Below are positions 1-6,637 of a DNA stretch of 8,692 nucleotides, one piece after another (the first letter of the stretch is position 1; each line of letters begins with the position of its first letter). The stretch covers positions 1-8,692 of the forward strand of contig SKMM01000406.1 in NCBI GenBank assembly GCA_007121055.1. Reading direction: 5' to 3'. Source of the DNA: Paracoccaceae bacterium. Lineage in GTDB: Bacteria; Pseudomonadota; Alphaproteobacteria; Rhodobacterales; Rhodobacteraceae. The notes below the pieces were generated by a model, which was given only the letters and a program-made list of their open reading frames with translations, did no database searches and was not told the DNA's origin. A program made the position numbers and the translations under genes.

Positions 1-1181
1 CGTCCTCGATGCGCAAGGGCGAGATGATGTTCTCGATCCTGAAGGAGCGCGCCGAGGAAGGCTGGGAGGTGTCCGGCGACGGGGTGCTGGAGGTGCTGCA
101 GGACGGGTTCGGCTTCCTGCGGTCGGTCGAGGCGAACTATCTGCCGGGTCCGGACGACATCTATGTCTCGCCCGAGACGATCCGGCAGTTCGCGTTGCGC
201 ACCGGGGACACGGTTGAGGGGGTGATCGCCGCGCCGGGGGAGTCGGAGCGGTATTTCTCGATGACCCGGGTGACGCAGATCAACTTCGACGAGCCGGAGC
301 GGGCGCGGCACAAGGTGCATTTCGACAACCTGACGCCGCTGTATCCCGACGAGCGGCTGAACATGGAGACCGACGATCCGACGACCAGGGATCGCTCGGC
401 GCGGGTGATCGATATCGTCTCGCCGCTGGGCAAGGGGCAGCGGGCGCTGATCGTGGCGCCGCCGCGGACCGGGAAAACCGTTCTTTTGCAGAACATTGCC
501 CATTCGATCGCGCGCAACCACCCCGAGTGCTACCTGATCGTGCTGCTGATCGACGAGCGGCCCGAGGAAGTGACCGACATGCAGCGCAACGTGAAGGGCG
601 AGGTGGTGTCCTCGACCTTCGACGAGCCGGCAACGCGGCATGTGGCGGTGTCGGAGATGGTCATCGAGAAGGCCAAGCGGCTGGTGGAGCACAAGCGCGA
701 CGTGGTGATCCTGCTCGATTCGATCACCCGGCTGGGGCGGGCGTTCAACACGGTGGTGCCGTCCTCGGGGAAGGTGCTGACGGGGGGTGTGGACGCCAAC
801 GCGTTGCAGCGGCCCAAGCGGTTTTTCGGGGCGGCGCGGAACATCGAGGAAGGCGGGTCGCTGACGATCATCGCCACCGCGCTGATCGACACCGGCAGTC
901 GGATGGACGAGGTGATCTTCGAGGAGTTCAAGGGGACGGGCAATTCGGAGATCGTTCTGGATCGCAAGGTGGCGGACAAGCGGGTGTTCCCGGCCATCGA
1001 CATCCTGAAGTCCGGCACCCGGAAGGAAGAGCTGCTGGTGGACAAGGTGGATCTGACCAAGACCTTCGTGTTGCGGCGGATCCTGAACCCGATGGGGACG
1101 ACCGACGCCATCGAGTTCCTGCTGTCCAAGCTGAAGCAGACCAAGACCAACTCGGATTTCTTCGACTCGATGAACACCTGA
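1..1181 (+). CDS. rho: Transcription termination factor Rho (5' end outside window)
   Basis: Rho is a hexameric RNA-dependent ATPase/helicase that releases RNA polymerase at Rho-dependent terminators. The frame is open from base 3. The first ATG (position 9) aligns with an internal methionine of E. coli Rho (about residue 29), so the true start and roughly 30 codons lie upstream. Numbering from that ATG (390 residues to the stop): cold-shock-like RNA-binding domain about 20-95, including GDGVLEVLQDGFGFLR; Walker A PPRTGKT at 151-157; DERPEEV from 182 with the catalytic Glu at 183; Walker B VILLD at 233-237; Q-loop around 250-265; R-loop EFKGTGN at 306-312; arginine finger in SGTRKEE (R338, equivalent to E. 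coli R366). Everything essential in the visible part is intact. The stop lies 6 nt before the mnmE start, and the two genes are probably cotranscribed. Confidence 0.97.
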   Translation, partial: SSMRKGEMMFSILKERAEEGWEVSGDGVLEVLQDGFGFLRSVEANYLPGPDDIYVSPETIRQFALRTGDTVEGVIAAPGESERYFSMTRVTQINFDEPERARHKVHFDNLTPLYPDERLNMETDDPTTRDRSARVIDIVSPLGKGQRALIVAPPRTGKTVLLQNIAHSIARNHPECYLIVLLIDERPEEVTDMQRNVKGEVVSSTFDEPATRHVAVSEMVIEKAKRLVEHKRDVVILLDSITRLGRAFNTVVPSSGKVLTGGVDANALQRPKRFFGAARNIEEGGSLTIIATALIDTGSRMDEVIFEEFKGTGNSEIVLDRKVADKRVFPAIDILKSGTRKEELLVDKVDLTKTFVLRRILNPMGTTDAIEFLLSKLKQTKTNSDFFDSMNT

Positions 1182-1187
1182 GGCGGG

Positions 1188-2477
1188 ATGGAGACCGACA
1201 CGATCTTCGCCCCCGCCACGGCGCGCGGGCGGGCGGGCGTGGCGGTGATCCGGATCTCGGGGGCCCGGGCGCATGCGGTTGTCCGGGCGCTGTGTGGCGA
1301 CCTGCCGGAGGAGCGACGCGCGTCGCTGCGGACACTGCGGGTGGGCGGCGATGTGCTGGACCAGGCGCTGGTGCTCGTGTTCGGCGCGGGGCGCAGCTTT
1401 ACCGGGGAGGATGTGGCGGAACTGCAGGTCCATGGCAGCCCGGCGGTGGTCTCGGCCCTGCTTTCGGCGCTGGGGCGGATGGCGGGGTTGCGGCTGGCGG
1501 AGCCGGGGGAGTTCACGCGGCGGGCGCTGGAGCGCGGTCGGATGGATCTGACCGAGGTGGAGGGTCTGGGGGATCTGCTGGCGGCGGAGACCGAGGCGCA
1601 GCGGCGCCAGGCGCAGCGGGTTCTGTCGGGGGCGGTGGGGCGGAAGGTCGACGGGTGGCGGTCCCGGCTTGTCCGCGCAGCTTCGTTGCTGGAGGTCACC
1701 ATCGACTTCGCCGATGAGGATGTACCGACCGACGTGACTCCGGAGGTGCTGTCTCTGATCGGCGAGCTTCGGGCGGAGTTCGAGCGTGAGGCGGCCGGGG
1801 TCGCGGTGGCCGAGCGGATCCGGGACGGGTTCGAGGTTGCGGTCCTGGGGGCGCCGAACATGGGAAAATCCACTCTTGTCAATGCGTTAGCTGGTAGGGA
1901 CATCGCATTGACCTCGGCCGTGCCCGGCACCACCCGGGATGTGCTGGAGGTGCGGCTGGATATCGACGGGCTGGCGGTGACGGTGCTCGACACGGCGGGT
2001 CTGCGGGAGACGGAGGATGAGGTGGAGCGGCTCGGGGTGGGCCGTGCGCGGGCGCGGGCGGAGGGGGCGGATCTGCGGGTGTTTCTGGTGGCGCCAGGGG
2101 CGGGGCCGGAGGCGGGCATCTGGCAGCCGGGGGATCTGGTGGTCACGGCAAAGGCCGATCGCACCGGGGCGGGTCCTGGCGCGGTCTCGGGGCTGACCGG
2201 CGCGGGGGTTTCCGAGTTGCTGGCAGCCATCGGGGCGGCACTGTCGGCGCGCACGGTGTCTGCGGCGACTCTGACGAGGGCGCGGCATCGGCAGGCGGTT
2301 CTTCGGGGGCTGGAGGCCTTGAAGACTGCAGAAGCTGGGTTGCGGCGGGGTGAGGAGGTGGAACTGGTGGCCGAAGACCTGCGGGCGGCGCTTCGGGCGC
2401 TGGACGCCCTTGTCGGGCGCGTTGATGTCGAGCATATCCTGGATGTGGTTTTCGCGGAATTCTGTATCGGCAAGTAG
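1188..2477 (+). CDS. mnmE: tRNA uridine-5-carboxymethylaminomethyl modification GTPase MnmE (TrmE)
   Basis: MnmE is a GTPase that works with MnmG to place a carboxymethylaminomethyl or aminomethyl group on U34 of tRNAs reading two-fold degenerate codons. The protein has 429 residues (E. coli 454). Domains: N-terminal tetrahydrofolate-binding domain about 1-118 (DTIFAPATARGRAGVAVIRISG near the start); helical domain; inserted G domain about 215-355; C-terminal helices ending in FCIGK, the conserved terminal Cys motif. G-domain motifs: G1 GAPNMGKS 221-228, switch I GTTRD 247-251, G3 DTAG 268-271, and E280 at the position of E. coli catalytic E282. G4 is AKAD (321-324) instead of NKxD, and the G3-G4 spacing is about 12 residues shorter than in E. 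coli. The ATG at 1188 has GAGG four bases upstream, overlapping the rho stop. An A+T-rich patch with an inverted repeat lies over the G1 codons. Confidence 0.97.
   Translation: METDTIFAPATARGRAGVAVIRISGARAHAVVRALCGDLPEERRASLRTLRVGGDVLDQALVLVFGAGRSFTGEDVAELQVHGSPAVVSALLSALGRMAGLRLAEPGEFTRRALERGRMDLTEVEGLGDLLAAETEAQRRQAQRVLSGAVGRKVDGWRSRLVRAASLLEVTIDFADEDVPTDVTPEVLSLIGELRAEFEREAAGVAVAERIRDGFEVAVLGAPNMGKSTLVNALAGRDIALTSAVPGTTRDVLEVRLDIDGLAVTVLDTAGLRETEDEVERLGVGRARARAEGADLRVFLVAPGAGPEAGIWQPGDLVVTAKADRTGAGPGAVSGLTGAGVSELLAAIGAALSARTVSAATLTRARHRQAVLRGLEALKTAEAGLRRGEEVELVAEDLRAALRALDALVGRVDVEHILDVVFAEFCIGK
1878..1912. repeat. 9-bp perfect inverted repeat in an A+T-rich patch of mnmE
   Basis: GTCAATGCG at 1878-1886 is followed after 17 bases by its exact reverse complement CGCATTGAC at 1904-1912. 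The pair lies inside mnmE, just after the P-loop codons, in a patch (1861-1910) with 24 G+C in 50 bases by hand count, against about 72% in sampled neighbouring lines. The patch uses codons that are scarce elsewhere in the gene (TTA, AGG, ACT, GCT, GGT). It could form an RNA hairpin or be a two-fold symmetric protein-binding site. A 9-bp repeat at this spacing could also occur by chance about once in a window of this size, so function is not established. Confidence 0.5.
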
Positions 2478-2478
2478 G

Positions 2479-4347
2479 ATGTTTCACGTGAAACAGGTGG
2501 ATGTGATCGTGATTGGAGGGGGTCATGCCGGCTGCGAGGCCGCGCATGCCGCTGCACGCATGGGGGTGGAGGTCGCGCTTGTCACGCTGCGCCAGGACGC
2601 GATAGGCGTGATGTCCTGCAACCCGGCCATTGGTGGATTGGGCAAGGGCCATCTGGTGCGGGAAGTCGACGCTTTGGATGGTCTGATGGGCCGGGTCGCC
2701 GACCAGGCGGGGATCCAATACAGATTGCTGAACCGGCGCAAGGGGCCGGCGGTTCAAGGGCCCCGTGCGCAGACGGATCGCAAACTGTACCGTCTGGCCA
2801 TGCAGAGCGAGATTGCGCGACACGCGCGGTTGCAGGTGATCGAGGGCGAAGTGATCGATCTGTGCCTTTCGGGTGAATGGGTTACTGGTGTGATCCTGGC
2901 CGATGGGTCCGGGATCAAAGCCAAGGCCGTGATTCTGACGACGGGAACGTTTCTGCGGGGTATGATCCACATCGGAGACCGCCAAATCCCGGCCGGGCGC
3001 ATGGGTGAGGCGGCAGCCAATCCTCTTGCCGATCGGCTGATGGCCCTTGACCTTCCACTCGGTCGCCTCAAGACCGGTACGCCACCTCGGCTTGATCGTT
3101 GCAGTATCGATTGGTCGGTACTTGAGACGCAGCCGGGCGATGCGGAGCCGGTGATGCTCTCCTTCCTGTCCGAACGCCCGGTGGCCGCGCAGGTTTCCTG
3201 TGCGATTACCCACACCAACGTGGATACCCACGCCGTGATCCGCGAGAATCTGCACCGCTCAGCCATGTATGGAGGGCAGATTTCAGGCAGCGGCCCGAGA
3301 TATTGCCCCTCGATCGAAGACAAGGTCGTCCGGTTCCACGAGAAGCCCAGCCACCAGGTCTTTCTCGAACCCGAGGGTCTGGATGATGAGACGGTTTACC
3401 CCAACGGCCTGTCCTGTTCGCTGCCGGAGGACGTGCAGGAGCGGTATGTTCGCTCGATCCGCGGGCTTGAGGAGGCGCAGATCGTGCAACCGGGCTATGC
3501 CATTGAATATGACTATGTGGACCCCCGGTCCCTCCTGCCCACACTGGAGCTGCGCACCCTGTCCGGTCTGTACCTTGCCGGACAGATCAACGGAACGACC
3601 GGGTATGAGGAAGCTGCGGCTCAGGGTCTGGTCGCGGGTCTGAACGCAGCGCTGGGTGTCCTTGGCAGACCGCCCCATGTCTTCGGTCGTGCAGACAGCT
3701 ACATCGGGGTCATGATAGACGACCTTGTCACGCGGGGCGTGACCGAGCCGTATCGGATGTTCACGTCACGTGCCGAATACCGCTTGCGCTTGCGGGCCGA
3801 CAATGCGGATCAGCGGCTTACGTCGACGGGACAAAGACTTGGATGCATTTCCGCGCAGCGACAAGATCGCTTTGAGACCAAGATGAGCGCACTTCGTGAC
3901 GGGCGTGCCAAGCTCGCCGCCCTGTCGGTTTCGCCGCAGCAGCTTGCGGCGCAAGGGATTGCGGTCAGTGCCGATGGAACGCGGCGAAATGGCTTTGACC
4001 TGCTTGCGTTTGCGGGGATGGAGTTCGATACGCTGCTTCGCTTGTCGGCAGAGCTTGGCAACATCCCGCCGGCGATTCAGGCCCAACTCAGCCGCGAAGC
4101 CCTGTATCAGCGCTACATCGAACGCCAGGATGCGGATGTGGCCGCCTTGCAGCGTGACCAGCAGCGGCCCATTCCAGTCGATTTCGACTTCAGGAGCCTC
4201 GGCGGCCTGTCCGCGGAACTCACCGAGAAGCTGGAGCGGCACCGCCCGACAACCCTCGCCCAGGCGTCTCGCATCGAAGGCATGACGCCGGCAGCGCTGG
4301 CGCTCATTCTGGCGCGATTGCGCGGATCCCGCCGTGTTGCGGTCTGA
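2479..4347 (+). CDS. mnmG: tRNA uridine-5-carboxymethylaminomethyl modification enzyme MnmG (GidA)
   Basis: MnmG is the FAD- and NADH-dependent partner of MnmE in modification of tRNA wobble uridine. With ATG at 2479 it has 622 residues (E. coli 629). Motifs: dinucleotide-binding VIGGGHAGCEAA 11-22; SCNPAIGGLGKG 46-57 with catalytic Cys47; TTGTFLRG 154-161; RYCPSIEDK 274-282 with Cys276, matching E. coli Cys277; NGTTGYEEAAAQG 371-383; YRMFTSRAEYRL 425-436; C-terminal GMTPAAL segment that contacts MnmE. The same frame stays open upstream into mnmE, but family length and the glycine-rich motif near residue 13 select 2479. The start is one base after the mnmE stop, with no well-spaced Shine-Dalgarno sequence, so translation is probably coupled; GTG codons at 2488 or 2497 are less likely alternatives. 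The start codon overlaps parS, so residues 1-6 (MFHVKQ) are written by that site. G+C and G/C skew are lower than in rho and mnmE. Confidence 0.97.
   Translation: MFHVKQVDVIVIGGGHAGCEAAHAAARMGVEVALVTLRQDAIGVMSCNPAIGGLGKGHLVREVDALDGLMGRVADQAGIQYRLLNRRKGPAVQGPRAQTDRKLYRLAMQSEIARHARLQVIEGEVIDLCLSGEWVTGVILADGSGIKAKAVILTTGTFLRGMIHIGDRQIPAGRMGEAAANPLADRLMALDLPLGRLKTGTPPRLDRCSIDWSVLETQPGDAEPVMLSFLSERPVAAQVSCAITHTNVDTHAVIRENLHRSAMYGGQISGSGPRYCPSIEDKVVRFHEKPSHQVFLEPEGLDDETVYPNGLSCSLPEDVQERYVRSIRGLEEAQIVQPGYAIEYDYVDPRSLLPTLELRTLSGLYLAGQINGTTGYEEAAAQGLVAGLNAALGVLGRPPHVFGRADSYIGVMIDDLVTRGVTEPYRMFTSRAEYRLRLRADNADQRLTSTGQRLGCISAQRQDRFETKMSALRDGRAKLAALSVSPQQLAAQGIAVSADGTRRNGFDLLAFAGMEFDTLLRLSAELGNIPPAIQAQLSREALYQRYIERQDADVAALQRDQQRPIPVDFDFRSLGGLSAELTEKLERHRPTTLAQASRIEGMTPAALALILARLRGSRRVAV
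2480..2495. promoter_or_regulatory. parS: parS site 1 (perfect 16-bp ParB-binding palindrome)
   Basis: TGTTTCACGTGAAACA is a perfect 16-bp palindrome identical to the well-known bacterial chromosomal parS consensus. ParB loads here as a CTP-dependent clamp and spreads to neighbouring DNA. It shares two bases with the mnmG ATG and is read as the first codons of MnmG (Phe-His-Val-Lys-Gln). ParA and ParB are encoded about 2.5 and 3.3 kb downstream. ParB bound here could also affect mnmG expression; that is inference. Confidence 0.95.
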
Positions 4348-4954
4348 CGTCCCACCAGACCCCGGTGTTTCACGTGAAACAAGGCTTCGGCTCGATGCAT
4401 TCGCCCGAACCTTCCATGCTTGGAACGCCGCGATAAGTCTTGTGTCGCGGCGCGATGCGGCAGATCTCTGGCCACGGCACATTCAGGATTCGACCCAGCT
4501 TTTCACCCTGCGCCGCCCGAGCGACCGCCGATGGGTGGACATTGGCACCGGTGGTGGGTTTCCGGGGCTCATCATAGCGATCCTCGCAGCCGATGTCGCT
4601 CCGGACCTCGCGGTCACACTGGTCGAGAGCGACCGTCGCAAGGCCGCCTTTCTGCGGGCTGCGGCGCAGGCCTCGGGTGTTCAACCCCGAATTCTGACGG
4701 AGCGGGCCGAGGCCCTCCCATCGCTGGAGGCCGATGTCCTTTCTGCCCGCGCGGTTGCCCCTCTGCCGACCTTGTTGTCCTTTGCAGATCGACATCTTCG
4801 CCGTGACGGATGCGCGCTCTTTCCGAAGGGAGCCCGTGTGGACGATGAAGTCACCTCAGCCCTTGCAACATGGCGGTTCACGGTTCACAAGATTCCAAGC
4901 CGAACCGACCCCCAAGGTGTGATCCTGGCGATCGAAGGAGTGCGCCGTGCCTGA
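4334..4954 (+). CDS. rsmG: 16S rRNA (guanine-527-N7)-methyltransferase RsmG (GidB)
   Basis: RsmG uses S-adenosylmethionine to methylate N7 of G527 in 16S rRNA; loss of the enzyme in other bacteria gives low-level streptomycin resistance. The protein has 206 residues (E. coli 207), a Rossmann-fold methyltransferase. Motifs: FHAWNAAISLVSRRD about 27-41, RHIQDS 48-53 typical of the family, SAM-binding DIGTGGGFPG at 69-78, acidic VESD at 97-100, and SARAVAPL at 137-144. The start is taken as GTG at 4334, overlapping the end of mnmG by 14 bp; TTG at 4337 is an alternative, and no in-frame ATG precedes the conserved region. There is no strong Shine-Dalgarno sequence, so coupling to mnmG translation is likely. 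Codons 11-16 contain parS site 2 and read Gly-Val-Ser-Arg-Glu-Thr. The 3' end overlaps parA by 8 bp. Confidence 0.95.
   Translation: MLRSDVPPDPGVSRETRLRLDAFARTFHAWNAAISLVSRRDAADLWPRHIQDSTQLFTLRRPSDRRWVDIGTGGGFPGLIIAILAADVAPDLAVTLVESDRRKAAFLRAAAQASGVQPRILTERAEALPSLEADVLSARAVAPLPTLLSFADRHLRRDGCALFPKGARVDDEVTSALATWRFTVHKIPSRTDPQGVILAIEGVRRA
4366..4381. promoter_or_regulatory. parS: parS site 2 (perfect 16-bp ParB-binding palindrome)
   Basis: A second exact copy of TGTTTCACGTGAAACA, 1886 bp downstream of the first. It lies within the first codons of rsmG and is read in a different frame from site 1 (Val-Ser-Arg-Glu-Thr instead of Phe-His-Val-Lys-Gln). It is about 0.6 kb upstream of parA. Its codons (GTT, TCA, CGT, GAA, ACA) differ from the usual C- or G-ending choice in the window, which fits selection on the DNA site. 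Confidence 0.95.
4935..4940 (+). promoter_or_regulatory. Shine-Dalgarno sequence fixing the parA GTG start
   Basis: AAGGAG lies inside the last codons of rsmG and ends six bases before GTG at 4947. It is one of the two strongest ribosome-binding sites in the window and supports the non-ATG start of parA. Confidence 0.8.
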
Positions 4955-5756
4955 TCCATTCCCATCCGGGCCCGAAGCGACCCGCATCATTGCCATTGCC
5001 AACCAGAAGGGCGGTGTCGGCAAGACGACCACGGCGATCAATCTTGCGGCCGCCTTTGCCGAAGCGGGTCTCAAGGTGCTCGTGGTGGACCTCGACCCCC
5101 AGGGCAATGCCTCCACCGGCCTCGGTATCGCACCCACCGCGCGAAATCGAACCAGCTACGATCTGCTCATCGAGGATATCCCCCTCGAGCAGGTCATCCA
5201 CGCCACCGCCCACAGCGGAATTTCCCTCGTCCCCGCGACCACTGACCTCTCCTCCGCGGACATCGCCATGGCTGGCAGCAGCGGCCGCACGGCCCGGCTG
5301 CGCCGCGCCATGCCGCCCCGCGCCCTCACCGGTTTCGACTATGTCCTGATCGACTGCCCCCCCTCGCTCAGCCTCCTCACCCTCAACGCCATGGTGGCGG
5401 CGCACGCCCTCCTCGTGCCTCTGCAGGCCGAGTTTTTCGCCCTCGAGGGCCTTTCCCAGCTCATGCTCACCATGCGCGAGGTGCGCGAGACGCTGAATCC
5501 CAACCTCCGCATCGAGGGCATCCTTATCACGATGTATGATCGCCGTAACAATCTGGCCCAACATGTAGAGGCCGACGCCCGCGACACCCTCGCCGAGCTC
5601 GTCTTCCAGACCGTCATCCCCCGCAATGTCCGCCTGTCCGAGGCCCCCTCGCACGCCCGACCCGCCCTCTCCTACGACCCCACCTCCAAGGGCAGCGAGG
5701 CCTACCGGGCGCTCGCCCGCGAAATCACCGCCCGCCACGCGCGGGTCCCGGCCTGA
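4947..5756 (+). CDS. parA: Chromosome partitioning ATPase ParA (Soj family)
   Basis: ParA is the Walker-type ATPase that binds the nucleoid as an ATP dimer and, through ATP hydrolysis stimulated by ParB-parS complexes, moves newly copied origin regions apart. The protein has 269 residues, usual for chromosomal ParA. Motifs: deviant Walker A QKGGVGKTTT at 20-29 with signature Lys21 and P-loop Lys26; Walker A' VDLDPQGNAST at 47-57; Walker B VLIDCPPS at 133-140. There is no N-terminal helix-turn-helix, so this is the chromosomal type and not the plasmid P1/F type. It starts with GTG at 4947, overlapping the rsmG stop by 8 bp. The parB start follows 17 bases after the stop. Third codon positions are markedly C-rich, opposite to rho and mnmE on the same strand. 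Confidence 0.97.
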   Translation: MPDPFPSGPEATRIIAIANQKGGVGKTTTAINLAAAFAEAGLKVLVVDLDPQGNASTGLGIAPTARNRTSYDLLIEDIPLEQVIHATAHSGISLVPATTDLSSADIAMAGSSGRTARLRRAMPPRALTGFDYVLIDCPPSLSLLTLNAMVAAHALLVPLQAEFFALEGLSQLMLTMREVRETLNPNLRIEGILITMYDRRNNLAQHVEADARDTLAELVFQTVIPRNVRLSEAPSHARPALSYDPTSKGSEAYRALAREITARHARVPA

Positions 5757-5762
5757 GCATGC

Positions 5763-5768
5763 AGGAGG
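5763..5768 (+). promoter_or_regulatory. Shine-Dalgarno sequence deciding the parB start
   Basis: AGGAGG lies five bases before ATG 5774 and downstream of the earlier in-frame ATG at 5759. It favours 5774 as the true start, which also puts the conserved GLGRGLSAL peptide close to the N-terminus, as in other ParB proteins. Confidence 0.8.
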
Positions 5769-5773
5769 CAGAC

Positions 5774-6637
5774 ATGACCGACCGCAAGGACCGCCGCGGC
5801 CTTGGCCGCGGCCTCTCGGCGCTGATGGCCGACATCCAGCCCGCCGAGACCCCGCCGCGCCCGGATCTCACGCTTCCGGTCGAGCGTCTCCACCCCAACC
5901 CCGACCAGCCGCGCCGCCATTTCGCCACCGAGGCGCTGGAGGAACTCGCCGCCTCCATCCGCGCCAAGGGGGTCATCCAGCCGCTGATCGTCCGCCCCCT
6001 CGCCGACCGCCCGGGCCACTACCAGATCATCGCCGGCGAGCGTCGCTGGCGCGCCTCCCAGATGGCGCAACTGCACGAACTGCCCGCCCTCGTGCGCGAC
6101 CTCGACGACACCGAAGTCCTTGAAATCGCGATCATCGAGAACATCCAGCGCGCCGATCTCAACGCGCTCGAAGAGGCCGAGGGCTTCCGCCAGCTCATGG
6201 ACCGCTTCGGCCACACCCAGGAACGCCTCGCCGCCGCCTTGGGAAAAAGCCGCAGCCACATCGCCAACCTCCTGCGCCTCCTGCAACTCCCCCCGGACGT
6301 GCAGGACCACCTCCGCCAGGGCCGTCTCACCGCCGGCCACGCCCGCACCCTGGTCACCGCCGAAAACCCCAGTGCGCTCGCCCGTCAGATCCTCGACCGC
6401 GGCCTCTCGGTCCGCGCGGCCGAGGCGCTGGCCCGCGGCTCGGCAGCCCCCCGCCCCCGCAAGACGCCCACCGAGAAGGACGCCGACACCCGCGTCCTCG
6501 AACAGGACCTCTCCGCCAACCTGAAAATGCCCGTGGTCATCGACCACCACCCGGGCGGCGAGGGCCGGGTCACCATCCGCTACAGCACCATCGAGCAACT
6601 CGACGCCCTCTGCCAGCTCCTTGGCGGCCACCGCTGA
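5774..6637 (+). CDS. parB: Chromosome partitioning protein ParB (Spo0J family), parS-binding CTPase
   Basis: ParB binds parS, hydrolyses CTP and spreads as a sliding clamp, forming the segregation complex that ParA moves and that loads SMC condensin. With the start at 5774 it has 287 residues. Order: N-terminal ParA-contact peptide GLGRGLSALM 9-18; N-terminal CTP-binding domain with NPDQPRRHF 42-50, GERRWRAS 88-95 and ENIQRADLN 122-130; helix-turn-helix region TQERLAAALGKSRSHIANLL 148-167 for parS recognition; LTAGHARTLV 185-194; a basic, proline-rich linker about 220-235; C-terminal dimerisation domain from about 240 ending in GRVTIRY and LDALCQLLGG. All CTP-binding and DNA-binding motifs look intact. 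The alternative start at 5759 would add five residues (MQEAD). The stop codon directly abuts the stop codon of convergent hemW. Confidence 0.97.
   Translation: MTDRKDRRGLGRGLSALMADIQPAETPPRPDLTLPVERLHPNPDQPRRHFATEALEELAASIRAKGVIQPLIVRPLADRPGHYQIIAGERRWRASQMAQLHELPALVRDLDDTEVLEIAIIENIQRADLNALEEAEGFRQLMDRFGHTQERLAAALGKSRSHIANLLRLLQLPPDVQDHLRQGRLTAGHARTLVTAENPSALARQILDRGLSVRAAEALARGSAAPRPRKTPTEKDADTRVLEQDLSANLKMPVVIDHHPGGEGRVTIRYSTIEQLDALCQLLGGHR

Larger units (their letters stand above)
2480..4950. other. Transition zone of G/C strand bias, with lower G+C
   Basis: Hand counts on the + strand in 60-base lines: 29 G/14 C at 61-120, 30 G/14 C at 1501-1560, 17 G/17 C at 3361-3420, 13 G/27 C at 5341-5400, 13 G/35 C at 7921-7980. 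The + strand is G-rich left of this zone and C-rich right of it. parA and parB lie on the + strand and hemW, rdgB and rph on the - strand, yet all share a C-rich + strand, so the bias follows position and not gene direction. The zone covers mnmG and rsmG and contains both perfect parS sites. Sampled G+C here is about 57-70% against about 67-80% outside. Confidence 0.7.

Noticed and set aside
2350..2478. N-terminal extension of mnmG starting inside mnmE
   Set aside because: The frame is open, but it would add 43 residues before the flavin-binding motif. MnmG proteins begin only about a dozen residues before GGGHAG, which fits ATG 2479.
530..2557. Long open frame of 675 codons on the - strand across rho and mnmE
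   Set aside because: It is fully antisense to two well-supported genes, is rich in Ser, Arg, Thr and Pro, and matches no recognisable family. Such frames are expected opposite G-rich, high-G+C genes where stop codons are rare.
2143..3255. Open frame of 370 codons on the - strand across the mnmE-mnmG junction
   Set aside because: It is antisense to conserved MnmE and MnmG motifs and has no family signature or ribosome-binding site.
3760..3773. CACGTCACGTG-type sequence resembling a parS centre
   Set aside because: It lacks the GTTT and AAAC arms and is explained by the conserved MFTSRAEYRL codons of mnmG.
2400..5000. Replication origin at the skew switch
   Set aside because: No cluster of DnaA boxes (TTATCCACA-like), no A+T-rich unwinding region and no intergenic space were seen, and the skew sign is opposite to a standard origin. 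The origin may be nearby but is not supported in this window.
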